A stretch of 64,000 nt of DNA from assembly GCF_052056295.1 (NCBI RefSeq), contig NZ_CP182493.1:62001-126000 (forward strand). Direction: 5' to 3'. Shown here piece by piece: positions 55,944 to 64,000 of the stretch. The first letter of the stretch is position 1, and each line of letters begins with the position of its first letter. This DNA comes from Catenovulum sp052056295 (GTDB lineage Bacteria > Pseudomonadota > Gammaproteobacteria > Enterobacterales > Alteromonadaceae). The notes below the pieces were generated by a model. That model was not told the origin of the DNA, did not search any database, and was given only the letters and a program-made list of their open reading frames with translations. Both the position numbers and the translations under genes were made by a program.

Positions 55944-56672
55944 TTATAAATAAAGCGGCGCCATGCGGCGCCAGTAATACCCTCGATGCGCTCGTTCTTC
56001 CCACACATACAACTTATGCTCAATATTTTGATTGCGCAAGATGTCACTTAAATCTCGGTTGTTTTGATAAAACGGGTCTTCTTCACCTATTACCAGTGTA
56101 ATATCCATCGACCTAAGTTGCTTGAGAATTTTGTTACATTGTAAATTCGGTAGAAAGTGAGTGGGGGTGTTGAAATAAACCTCTTCACTATAATAACCGT
56201 CGAACAAATCTTTAAAATATTCAACATTTAACGTTAAATCGAAGCGACCGCTGAACGCAACTAATTTTTTAAACTTATTTGGATGCCTAAATGCAATATT
56301 TGCAGCGTGAAAAGCACCAAGGCTGCAACCATGTGAGATAGTTACCGGATTTTTATTTTTCTTTTTCATAAAAGGCAATACTTCTTTTAGAATGTATTGC
56401 TCATATGCAAGGTAACGTTGTATGCGCCCTGATGGATGTGCCCAAAAACAATAAAAAGATTCTCCGTCAATACCGTCGACACAATACAACTGTAACTCAC
56501 CTGCATTAATTCTGTCTTCGATTTGTGCGGGCATGCGTAAATCTTCATATTCAAAAAAACGTCCACCTCGGGTCGGGAATACCAATACCTTTTCGCCGGA
56601 GTGACCAAACACGAGCAACTCCATTTCTCGCTCAAGGTTTTTACTCCACCATTTATGGTACTCTCGATTCAT
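55944..56672 (-). CDS. Putative esterase (esterase D-like family)
   Basis: This 242-residue alpha/beta-hydrolase-like protein has the nucleophile in SHGCSLGAFHAAN and a C-terminal histidine (ERAHRGYYWRRM). It belongs to the PF00756-type putative esterases. No signal peptide is present. The aromatic-rich N-terminus (REYHKWWSKNLEREME) is typical of a subgroup of unknown substrate. It is 18 bp downstream of another hydrolase gene, so the two are probably cotranscribed. Confidence 0.78.
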   Translation of the reverse strand: MNREYHKWWSKNLEREMELLVFGHSGEKVLVFPTRGGRFFEYEDLRMPAQIEDRINAGELQLYCVDGIDGESFYCFWAHPSGRIQRYLAYEQYILKEVLPFMKKKNKNPVTISHGCSLGAFHAANIAFRHPNKFKKLVAFSGRFDLTLNVEYFKDLFDGYYSEEVYFNTPTHFLPNLQCNKILKQLRSMDITLVIGEEDPFYQNNRDLSDILRNQNIEHKLYVWEERAHRGYYWRRMAPLYL

Positions 56673-56690
56673 TTCCCTTACCTTTAAAGC

Positions 56691-57641
56691 CTAGATGTCG
56701 GCAAAAAATTCACTTAACTCGTTTAATAGCAGCCTAGATTCTTGCTGTTGTTCTGGATACTCATAGTGGCCCGCAGTCAAAACATATAGCTGTTTTTCAC
56801 AATTTAGTGCGTTGTACACCGCAAACTGCCCAGGCGGCGCAACCATAGGATCAAAACGAGCGGCGGCAATATGTACAGGCACATTTATGTATCTCGCCGC
56901 TATTGCAGCATCGTAATATGACAAGGTCGTTAAAACTGCTTCTGGATGTTTGCGGCAATATAGTTGCACTGCTGCACCACTACCTGTTGTTTTGAGTGCC
57001 AGTCTGAGTAAGTGATTACCAAAACTCGGTACGTTAAAATGCGCTTTTTTGATGCGTGAATCCCACGCCAATGCCATCGCACCAATTCCACCGGAAAAAC
57101 TAATACCTAATAAACCTATATGGCCAGAAAGATGAGGAAACAATCTAAGTAAACAACTTACTGAGGTCCAAATATCTTCAACACAACCTCGAAATATATA
57201 TTGTTTGGGTTTATCTATATCATGCAAGACGTGCCAATGTGGTTGGGAAGAAACGCCGGGATAATGACTTAAACTTAAGCCTCTATGACATATAAACAGC
57301 AACGCACTGTCGTGATTAAAAGGCAGATGAAAATCTGGCTCGCTGCGTCCGCCATAACCATGGCCAATAACAAAACCGCGTTTAATTTCCCCTGACGCTG
57401 GTAAGCATAACCAACCTTTTACAGTTGCATTGTCGGTTGAACGAAAAGCAATTTTAAAAACTCTTAAATTGTCTCTTGTGATGCCAGTGTCAATTAACTC
57501 AGGGTGAGGCGCAACACTTAATGATTCACTCAGTTTGTGCCGCCAGAATGATTCGTAATCATCCGGTGTTTCTGGTGATTTAACCCTAAGCAGTTGGTCA
57601 AGTGTGTAACCATATGAAGGGTCAAAATCGAAATGTGGCAT
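56691..57641 (-). CDS. Acetylxylan-esterase-like alpha/beta hydrolase
   Basis: This 316-residue protein resembles the AXE1/cephalosporin-C deacetylase family, which removes acetyl groups from carbohydrates. It has FDFDPSYGYTLDQLL at the start, GFVIGHGYGGRSEP (oxyanion loop), the nucleophile GISFSGGIGAM and an aspartate-histidine pair near the C-terminus (AARFDPMVAPPGQFAVY, GHYEY). No signal peptide is seen. I choose ATG 57641, preceded by GGGAAAG; a TTG at 57656 is in frame. It is the first gene of the esterase pair. Confidence 0.75.
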   Translation of the reverse strand: MPHFDFDPSYGYTLDQLLRVKSPETPDDYESFWRHKLSESLSVAPHPELIDTGITRDNLRVFKIAFRSTDNATVKGWLCLPASGEIKRGFVIGHGYGGRSEPDFHLPFNHDSALLFICHRGLSLSHYPGVSSQPHWHVLHDIDKPKQYIFRGCVEDIWTSVSCLLRLFPHLSGHIGLLGISFSGGIGAMALAWDSRIKKAHFNVPSFGNHLLRLALKTTGSGAAVQLYCRKHPEAVLTTLSYYDAAIAARYINVPVHIAAARFDPMVAPPGQFAVYNALNCEKQLYVLTAGHYEYPEQQQESRLLLNELSEFFADI

Positions 57642-57858
57642 TAAACTTTCCCGCAACGCAACTATTCAATAAAACTAACACACTATGAGGGGATAAAAAA
57701 CACCAATTGAACTTTAAACCTAGGAGCAATAATGATTTTGCCTAGTTTTTATACGCTTAAACAAAAAGTTGTAAAAATTTAGTTGCTTAATTGCCGTTTG
57801 TGTCCAACACTATTTGTATAAATTTCCATTTTTCATCAGTTAAATAAGAAACAAAAGT

Positions 57859-58224
57859 ATGGCTATACCGGTTTTAATTTGCGATGACTCAAGTTTTGCT
57901 CGAAAGCAGATGGCACGAGCCTTGCCTGAAGGCTGGGAAGTAGAAGTCAGCTTTGCATGTAATGGTGAAGAGGCAATCCAAGCAATAAAAGAAGGCAAAG
58001 GTGAAATAGTTTTTTTAGACTTAACCATGCCTGTACTTGATGGCTTTGGCACGCTGGCACAAATAAAGCAGCAAGACTTAAATGCTATGGTGATTGTTGT
58101 ATCTGGTGATATTCAACCAGAAGCGCATACCGAAGTTATGGGATTAGGAGCAATGGAGTTTATAAAAAAGCCTGCTTCCAAAGAAAAAGTATTAGAAGTA
58201 CTGAAACGATTCGGTGTGATTTAA
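57859..58224 (+). CDS. Single-domain CheY-like response regulator
   Basis: This 121-residue receiver domain has the acidic pocket DD at 9-10, phosphoacceptor D54 (VFLDLTMPVLDGFG) and the conserved lysine in EFIKKPASKEK. No output domain is attached. The CheC-like gene begins 22 bp after its stop, so it is probably the substrate of that phosphatase. Expression is from the 217-bp gap after the divergent esterase genes. Confidence 0.9.
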   Translation: MAIPVLICDDSSFARKQMARALPEGWEVEVSFACNGEEAIQAIKEGKGEIVFLDLTMPVLDGFGTLAQIKQQDLNAMVIVVSGDIQPEAHTEVMGLGAMEFIKKPASKEKVLEVLKRFGVI

Positions 58225-58246
58225 CCCCAAAATAGAGAAAGTATTT

Positions 58247-58867
58247 GTGACTCAAACCGCGAATGTATCCATAACAGAAGACCAAAGAGATTGTTACCAA
58301 GAAATTAGCAATGTTGCCATGGGGCAAGCTGCTGATTTATTGGCTCGGCTTTTAGGTGTCAAAGTTATTTTACCTATACCTGTGGTTAACCTGATTGAGG
58401 TTAACGAACTGCGTATGGCATTAAGTGGTATCGAGAATTCAGAAACGGTTTCAGGTGTTTGTCAGGGATTTATAGGTAATGGAATATCGGGCGAAGCCTT
58501 ATTAATATTTAACGATACCAGCTTTAATGATATTTCAGACCTACTAAAATATGGGGGCGTTGCGGATAAATCGCTGGAATTAGAGTTATTGATGGATGTA
58601 GCCAACATTTTAATCGGCGCTTGTTTGCGCGGCGTTGGTGAACAACTTGATGTTGGATTTAGCCAAGGACACCCGGTTGTGTTGGGGCAGCATGTAAACT
58701 TAAATGATTTAGTTGCTGCTAATAATTACCGATGGACTAAAACATTGGCGATTGAAATCAACTATAAAATTGAAGGTTACAACATTAATTGTGATTTGTT
58801 GCTTTTGTTTGCTGAAGACGCAATAGAAGTATTGAATAGAAAAGTTAACTACTTACTGGAAGATTGA
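58247..58867 (+). CDS. CheC-like chemotaxis phosphatase
   Basis: This 206-residue protein has the CheC/FliY fold: the first ENxxxM-type phosphatase helix EISNVAMGQAADLLARLL and a second in LELLMDVANILIGACLRG. Such proteins dephosphorylate CheY-type regulators. The start is GTG at 58247. Its stop overlaps the ATG of the diguanylate cyclase by one base (TGATG), so the products are made together. No chemoreceptor or CheA is nearby, which argues for a non-chemotaxis signalling role. Confidence 0.88.
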   Translation: MTQTANVSITEDQRDCYQEISNVAMGQAADLLARLLGVKVILPIPVVNLIEVNELRMALSGIENSETVSGVCQGFIGNGISGEALLIFNDTSFNDISDLLKYGGVADKSLELELLMDVANILIGACLRGVGEQLDVGFSQGHPVVLGQHVNLNDLVAANNYRWTKTLAIEINYKIEGYNINCDLLLLFAEDAIEVLNRKVNYLLED

Positions 58868-59832
58868 TGGCTGATAATTCGTCTGACAATTTCAAAGAAT
58901 TCCATTCTTACATGGCGATGCTACAAAACTTAGACGTAGGGCTAGTTGTACTCGATCGTGAATATCGCATTCAATTGTGGAATAACTTTATGGAAAGCCA
59001 TAGTGGCTTACATCCATATGAAGTTCGCGACAAACAATTGTTTGAAACTTTTCCAGAAATTAATGAAGAGTGGTTTAGACACAAAGCTGAATGTGTATTT
59101 CAACTGAATACCCGAGCCTTTACCACTTGGGAGCAACGTCCTTTTTTATTTAAATTCAAAAATTATCGACCCATTACGGGTTCGGCTGAATTTATGTATC
59201 AAAACATTACGATAATCCCACTTGATTCATCTGTCGGTATTGTTGAACGCATTGGTATTATCGTTTATGACGTAACCGATGTAGCCGTCAATCGAATTGA
59301 ATTAAAAGCGGTAAATGACGAGTTAAAACGTTTGTCTCGTACAGATAGATTGACTGGTTTATATAACCGAGGTTATTGGCAAGAATGTGCTGAAAAAGAG
59401 TTTAAACGTACCCAACGCACGGGTCGAACAACCTCTTTATTGATGTTCGACATTGACCACTTTAAACATGTTAACGACAATTATGGTCACCCCGCTGGAG
59501 ATGCAGCAATTAAAAACACAGCAGATCAATTGGTTATGAATATGCGAGAAACCGATATTGCAGGGCGTTACGGTGGTGAAGAATATACTATGTTACTAGT
59601 TGATACTACGGCGGAAAATGCCAAGATATTCGCCGACAGATTACGCGAGCATATAGCTGCTTCAACTGTGCACTATCAAGATGCTAGTTTTCAATATACT
59701 GTCAGCATGGGTATTGCTGAATTAAATGATGATATTAAGAGCGTGGATGAATGGATAGATGCAGCAGACCATGCACTATATCAATCCAAAGAAGGCGGCC
59801 GCAATACTGTAACTATTTACAAAAAATCTTAG
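58867..59832 (+). CDS. PAS-GGDEF diguanylate cyclase
   Basis: This 321-residue cytoplasmic cyclase makes c-di-GMP. A PAS domain (about 15-140) precedes a GGDEF domain (about 155-320). The active site reads G236-G-E-E-Y240 (GGEEF type), and an RETD inhibitory I-site lies five residues before it, so both catalysis and feedback inhibition should work. It overlaps the cheC-like stop by one base. Together with the receiver and CheC protein it forms a compact signalling cassette. Confidence 0.92.
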   Translation: MADNSSDNFKEFHSYMAMLQNLDVGLVVLDREYRIQLWNNFMESHSGLHPYEVRDKQLFETFPEINEEWFRHKAECVFQLNTRAFTTWEQRPFLFKFKNYRPITGSAEFMYQNITIIPLDSSVGIVERIGIIVYDVTDVAVNRIELKAVNDELKRLSRTDRLTGLYNRGYWQECAEKEFKRTQRTGRTTSLLMFDIDHFKHVNDNYGHPAGDAAIKNTADQLVMNMRETDIAGRYGGEEYTMLLVDTTAENAKIFADRLREHIAASTVHYQDASFQYTVSMGIAELNDDIKSVDEWIDAADHALYQSKEGGRNTVTIYKKS

Positions 59833-59847
59833 CGCCCACTAAACCAC

Positions 59848-59877
59848 GAATATAACCCAGTTAGCGGGGTTATATTC
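59848..59877 (+). terminator. Terminator-like hairpin after the GGDEF gene
   Basis: Perfect 11-bp arms GAATATAACCC (59848-59858) and GGGTTATATTC (59867-59877) flank an 8-base loop. There is no good T-run, so it may be a weak or bidirectional terminator. Confidence 0.6.
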
Positions 59878-60002
59878 AAGTCGCTTTGGTATATGTCTGA
59901 ATATCCGCGTTATTTTTCTACATAATCCCTTGATATTAGCCTTGTGAGTTCATATCTTGTTTGAGTTTAATAAACTCTAAACATAATGGAGAGCAAGCGC
60001 TT

Positions 60003-60929
60003 ATGATCCAAATTAAAAATCTAATAAAACGTTTTGGTGACTTTGTAGCTGTGGACGGCTTACAGCTGGAAGTCAAAGCGGGCGACATAGTCGGGTTTCT
60101 CGGGCCCAATGGTGCGGGTAAATCAACTACTATGAAAATGCTCACTGGCTTTTTGCCACCAACCAGCGGTGAAATCGTTATTGACGGCGACACGTTAAGC
60201 AAAGCACCATTGAAAATTAAAAGGAAAATCGGCTATTTACCTGAAGGTGCGCCAGCTTATGCCGATATGACAGTACTGCAGTTTTTACACTTTATTGCCC
60301 AAGTTCGCGGTTTTAAAGGTAAGGATAAAAAACAACGCATTAAAGACGTGATTGACAAAGTAGAACTGCAAGATGTACTCAATCGCCCAATTGAAAACTT
60401 ATCAAAAGGTTTTAAACGCCGAGTTGGCTTAGCCCAAGCTATTATTCATGATCCACTTATTTTGATTTTAGACGAACCAACCGATGGTTTAGATCCAAAT
60501 CAAAAGCATCAAGTTCGCAAACTTATTCAAAACTTATCTAAAGATAAAATTGTTATCATCTCAACGCATATCCTAGAAGAGGTGACTGCTGTTTGTAATA
60601 GAGCTGTGATTATCGCAAGTGGCAAAAAAGTATTTGATGGTACGCCAAAAGAATTACAAGAAAACTCTAAATTCCACAATGCAGTGACTATAGAGTTTGA
60701 AGGTGATAAACCAGATATTTCACAACTTAAACTAGCACCTGGTGTGACAGATATAGTTGAGCGTGACCAACATACAATTTCAGTTATTGGCCATGAATCA
60801 TATGAAAGTTTATTCCCACAAATAATGGATTTGGTTCATCTACAAGGTTGGCACATAAAAGCTATGTATAACGAAGTTGGCCAATTAGATGATGTGTTTA
60901 GAAGCTTAACAACAGAGGAGGCTGCATAA
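60003..60929 (+). CDS. ABC transporter ATP-binding protein (GldA-like)
   Basis: This 308-residue ATPase has Walker A GPNGAGKST, the signature LSKGFKRRVGLAQAI in place of LSGGQ, and Walker B LILDEPTDGLDPNQ. A C-terminal extension (about 225-305) is typical of the GldA/CcmA-like group. I choose ATG 60003, with GGAGAG 9 bp upstream; a longer in-frame TTG start at 59961 would add 14 residues before the conserved MIQIKNL. The permease follows 2 bp downstream. Confidence 0.92.
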   Translation: MIQIKNLIKRFGDFVAVDGLQLEVKAGDIVGFLGPNGAGKSTTMKMLTGFLPPTSGEIVIDGDTLSKAPLKIKRKIGYLPEGAPAYADMTVLQFLHFIAQVRGFKGKDKKQRIKDVIDKVELQDVLNRPIENLSKGFKRRVGLAQAIIHDPLILILDEPTDGLDPNQKHQVRKLIQNLSKDKIVIISTHILEEVTAVCNRAVIIASGKKVFDGTPKELQENSKFHNAVTIEFEGDKPDISQLKLAPGVTDIVERDQHTISVIGHESYESLFPQIMDLVHLQGWHIKAMYNEVGQLDDVFRSLTTEEAA

Positions 60930-60931
60930 TT

Positions 60932-61660
60932 ATGGTTGGTGTTATTTTTAAACGCGAGTTTTCAAGCTTTTTTGCAACACCAGTTGCATACGTATTTATT
61001 TTTATGTTTTTAATGCTAAGCGGCGTGTTTACCTTCTTTTTTGGTAACTTATTTGAACGCGGCCAAGCCGACTTGCAGCCATTTTTTAATTTTTTACCTT
61101 GGTTGTATTTGTTTTTAGTACCAGCTATGGCGATGAAAAGTTGGGCGGAAGAACGTAAATCCGGCTCAATTGAATTGTTGATGACACTGCCAATTACCAC
61201 AGGCCAAGCTGTTGTCGGTAAATTTTTAGCTTCATGGTTAGTATTAGGTTTAGCTCTGTTATTAACCTTTCCACTATGGCTAACAGTTAATTATTTAGGC
61301 CAACCGGACAATGGGACAATATTAGCCGCATATCTTGGTGGCTGGTTATTAGCAGGCGCTTTTTTAGCTGTTGGTCACTGTATGTCGGCACTGAGTAAAA
61401 ACCAAATTATCGCCTTTATCTTAACCGTAGTGGTTTGTTTCGCATTTGTACTAAGCGGCACACCTATTGTACTTAACGCACTCAAAGGTTTTGTACCTAG
61501 TTTGGTGTTGGATACTGTGGCGTCTTTTAGCTTTATGTTGCACTTTGAAGCTATCAGCAAAGGTGTATTGAGCTTAACTGATATCGTTTATTTTGTTGTT
61601 AGCATGTTTGCTTGGCTAACGGCGTGTTTTTTAATTGTTGAATATAAAAAAGCGGACTAA
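60932..61660 (+). CDS. ABC-2 family permease (GldF-like)
   Basis: This 242-residue membrane protein has about six membrane segments and the EERKSGSIELLMTLPIT motif of ABC-2 permeases of the GldF/NosY group. It sits between the ATPase gene and the GldG-like gene, with 2 bp and 16 bp gaps, so the three form one transporter. Substrate is unknown. Confidence 0.91.
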   Translation: MVGVIFKREFSSFFATPVAYVFIFMFLMLSGVFTFFFGNLFERGQADLQPFFNFLPWLYLFLVPAMAMKSWAEERKSGSIELLMTLPITTGQAVVGKFLASWLVLGLALLLTFPLWLTVNYLGQPDNGTILAAYLGGWLLAGAFLAVGHCMSALSKNQIIAFILTVVVCFAFVLSGTPIVLNALKGFVPSLVLDTVASFSFMLHFEAISKGVLSLTDIVYFVVSMFAWLTACFLIVEYKKAD

Positions 61661-61676
61661 TAAAGGATAAATACCA

Positions 61677-63512
61677 ATGAAAAAAATGAGTTTATCTGTT
61701 GGTTTAACCGCTATCTTAGTTTTATTTGTGGCGGTTACCTATTTAAACAACAGCTTTTTAAACCCTTATCGGTTAGATTTAACCGAAAATAAGGTTTATA
61801 GCTTATCGCAAGGTTCAAAAAATATTTTAGATAAAATTGACGAACCCGTGCATTTATATTTCTTTTTCTCAGATAAAACCTCAGAAGGTCTAACCCAAAT
61901 ACGCAGTTATGCAGAGCGGGTGAAAAATCTGTTAGAGGAATATCAACTCTATAGCAAAGGCAAACTTAAACTACATATCATCGATCCAGAGCCATTTTCA
62001 GAAAATGAAGATAAAGCCGCTGAGTTTGGTTTAACCGCTGCGCCTGTCGGTGGATTAGGTGAGAGTTTATATTTTGGTTTAGGTGGCCGAAATGCATTAG
62101 ATGCACAAGAAATAATTGCCTTTTTTGATCCAAACAAAGAAGAGTTTTTAGAGTACGACATCAGTAAGTTACTGCAAAATTTAATTGAACCTAACTCAAT
62201 TAAAATCAGCATAGTCACAGATTTGCCAATTGCTGGCGAACCACAAATGCCAATGAACCCTATGATGCAGCAACAACGACCACAACCTTGGGTATTCTAT
62301 GAGCAGTTGCAACAAATGTATCAAGTTGAAATGGTCAATGCCGATGCAACCAGTTTACCGGAAGATACTGACGTATTAATGTTAATTAACCCTGCAGAGC
62401 TTTCTGACGAACTTGCTTACGCCATTGACCAATATGTCGTAAACGATGGTAGTGTGCTTGCTTTTGTTGACCCACATGCAGAACAACCAGCGAACCCAAT
62501 GGCCGCGGCTTCTGGTGTAGCTTTAACTGAGTTTTTATCTGCTTGGGGAGTTGAGTTTAATGCTGAAGATGTTGTGTTAGATGCAATGTCAGCACTTGAA
62601 ATTAGAATGCCTTCAGGTGGTGTTGGTAAACATTTAGCTTATTTAGGTTTATCCAGCCAAACAATAGATAAAACCGATGCGGTAACCAACCAGTTAGAAA
62701 GCATTAATGGTGCATCTTTTGGTGTGTTAAAAGCTAAGCAAGAAGCAACTGCTGACGTTCAAACATTAATGTCGTCAACCAGCGAAGCAGGCTTAACCAC
62801 AGCTGCCATTTACACGAGTTTGCAAGATCCCAAAGCGCTATTTAATAATTACCAAGCAAGTGGTGAACAATACAATTTAGCCCTGCGCTTAACCGGTGAA
62901 GTAAATTCGCGTTTTAAATATGATCAGAGTAAACAACAAAATGGCTATAAGTCGCGCAGTAGTAAAGCAAACATAATTGTGATTGCTGATACTGATTTGT
63001 TAGCAGATAGATTTTGGGTGCAAAAAAGTAATTTCTTCGGCCAAACAATTGCTTCAGCTTTTGCCAATAATGGTGATTTAGTTGCCAATGCGGTCGAAAA
63101 CTTAGGCGGAAGTCACGATTTAATCAGCATTCGTGCTCGTGGTAAATTCACCCGTCCGTTTATCAAAGTTAAAGAAATTGAAGTCGCCGCAGAAGCTAAG
63201 TTCAGATCAAAAGAACAGCAGTTGCAAGCGCGTTTGCAAGAAACTGAAGCTCAGTTAACCCAACTACAAAGCCAACAAGGTGAGGGCGGCGCTTTAGTGA
63301 TTACTGCAGAGCAAGAGCAAGCGATTAATAATTTTATCAAAGAGAAGTTATCTATTCGCAAAGCTTTGCGCGATGTCCAGCACCAGCTTAATCAAGATAT
63401 CGAATTGCTTGGTTCACAAATCAAGTTTGTAAATATCATAGCTGCGCCTTTGGTTTTGACCTTTTTATTATGGTTATTCAGTTTGCTGTTTAAGCGCAGA
63501 AAACTTGCTTAA
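61677..63512 (+). CDS. GldG-like ABC accessory membrane protein
   Basis: This 611-residue protein has an N-terminal membrane helix (about 6-22), a large periplasmic GldG-type domain (LTENKVYSLSQGSKNIL, then YAIDQYVVNDGSVLAFVDPH), a coiled coil (about 505-545) and a C-terminal helix with a basic tail (FLLWLFSLLFKRRKLA). It is the auxiliary subunit found with GldA/GldF-like transporters, and the DUF4340 gene follows 20 bp downstream. Confidence 0.9.
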   Translation: MKKMSLSVGLTAILVLFVAVTYLNNSFLNPYRLDLTENKVYSLSQGSKNILDKIDEPVHLYFFFSDKTSEGLTQIRSYAERVKNLLEEYQLYSKGKLKLHIIDPEPFSENEDKAAEFGLTAAPVGGLGESLYFGLGGRNALDAQEIIAFFDPNKEEFLEYDISKLLQNLIEPNSIKISIVTDLPIAGEPQMPMNPMMQQQRPQPWVFYEQLQQMYQVEMVNADATSLPEDTDVLMLINPAELSDELAYAIDQYVVNDGSVLAFVDPHAEQPANPMAAASGVALTEFLSAWGVEFNAEDVVLDAMSALEIRMPSGGVGKHLAYLGLSSQTIDKTDAVTNQLESINGASFGVLKAKQEATADVQTLMSSTSEAGLTTAAIYTSLQDPKALFNNYQASGEQYNLALRLTGEVNSRFKYDQSKQQNGYKSRSSKANIIVIADTDLLADRFWVQKSNFFGQTIASAFANNGDLVANAVENLGGSHDLISIRARGKFTRPFIKVKEIEVAAEAKFRSKEQQLQARLQETEAQLTQLQSQQGEGGALVITAEQEQAINNFIKEKLSIRKALRDVQHQLNQDIELLGSQIKFVNIIAAPLVLTFLLWLFSLLFKRRKLA

Positions 63513-63532
63513 ACAATTATTGGAGGTAAACA

Positions 63533-64000
63533 ATGACAAATAGAATCATTACCTTTTTAGCTTTAACCGCAGCCATAGTTATGGCTGCAACTGTATATTT
63601 ATCACAACAACCAAGCGTCGAGCAATCGACTGAAATCAAGCATTGGTTGAGTGAAGTTCAGCAAAACAAAGCTAAGCTTACAGCAGTTAAAATATACTCG
63701 CCCGACAATCAACTGATTGTTGATGCGCAACTGGTCGAAGATAACTGGTTAATGCAAAACGCGGCTGGCTATCAAATAAAAACTGAGAGTTTAGCCAAAT
63801 GGTATAACCAACTGTTAACAGCAACTAACATTGAAGCCAAAACAGCTAAAGCAGAAAATTTTGCTCGTTTAGGTTTAGTTAACCCAGCTGATATGACCAA
63901 TAATGCTAACAACAGTGAAGGTACAGGCCATTTAGTTGTATTAACAATTGTAGACACTGAGCATAAACTTATTTTAGGTGATGCTACTAGTTCTGGGCAG
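63533..64000 (+). CDS. DUF4340 protein (3' end beyond window)
   Basis: The visible 156 codons start with MTNRIITFLALTAAIVMAATVYL, a membrane anchor, followed by a periplasmic region with ENWLMQNA-like and FARLGLV segments (seen as DNWLMQNAAGYQI and AENFARLGLVNP) that typify DUF4340. AGG lies just before the ATG. DUF4340 proteins are usual partners of GldG-like subunits. The gene runs off the window edge. Confidence 0.85.
   Translation, partial: MTNRIITFLALTAAIVMAATVYLSQQPSVEQSTEIKHWLSEVQQNKAKLTAVKIYSPDNQLIVDAQLVEDNWLMQNAAGYQIKTESLAKWYNQLLTATNIEAKTAKAENFARLGLVNPADMTNNANNSEGTGHLVVLTIVDTEHKLILGDATSSGQ

Noticed and set aside
1..64000. CRISPR array, prophage, integrase or insertion sequence
   Set aside because: No regular spaced repeats, transposase, integrase or phage structural gene was seen on either strand.

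Overview
The window reads as chromosomal DNA of a marine gammaproteobacterium of the Alteromonadales. The evidence is a gene-dense, AT-rich sequence with a yfgD-bepA pair, a yoaA-tsaB pair, a full his operon with leader peptide and attenuator, gspAB beside cca, a large TonB-dependent receptor of the carbohydrate type, and secreted cellulose-binding (CBM2) proteins. A genus such as Catenovulum would fit, but that is inference. I saw no rRNA, tRNA, CRISPR array, transposase or prophage.

Layout. (1) 1-10483: 3'-truncated sbcB, then an RND efflux pair, a convergent AraC-family regulator, and a molybdenum hydroxylase operon (iorA-iorB-xdhC type). The promoters of the efflux pair, the regulator and the oxidoreductase carry the same 14-bp motif with a second half-site 21-22 bp further on, so they look like one regulon. 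(2) 10678-16688: three exported proteins on the minus strand: a Tat-exported DUF1552 protein, a CBM2-YceI-FnIII-cytochrome c-DUF1592-family fusion, and a CBM2-CBM2-PKD-YceI protein. This resembles the Cbp2D/Cbp2E redox proteins of cellulose degraders. (3) 16964-21768: a compact minus-strand run (unknown protein, bepA, yfgD-type arsC, wrbA, DUF2069, pseudouridine synthase, cyclic-nucleotide-binding protein). (4) 21835-34339: plus-strand housekeeping and signalling: TusA-like protein, a toxin-antitoxin pair, yoaA, tsaB, a REC-PAS-GGDEF-EAL protein, Slp lipoprotein, hydrolase, DUF3820, 5-oxoprolinase and trmN6.

(5) 34574-41947: a possible sugar-sensing and uptake locus: TIM-barrel-like protein and lipoprotein on minus, then a two-component pair and a TonB-dependent receptor on plus. 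(6) 42131-49758: hisGDCBHAFIE on minus, led by a 15-residue HisL with five histidines and a textbook attenuator. The hisG-position gene is an unusually long and divergent HisG homologue. (7) 49820-57641: sensor kinase, cca, gspAB, and a minus-strand run of two esterase-like hydrolases and a proline-rich membrane-anchored protein. (8) 57859-59832: response regulator, CheC-like protein and PAS-GGDEF cyclase in one cassette. (9) 60003-64000: a GldA/F/G-like ABC system with a DUF4340 protein cut by the window edge.

The best leads are the shared operator in region 1, the cellulose-bound redox proteins in region 2, and the divergent HisG with its attenuator in region 6.
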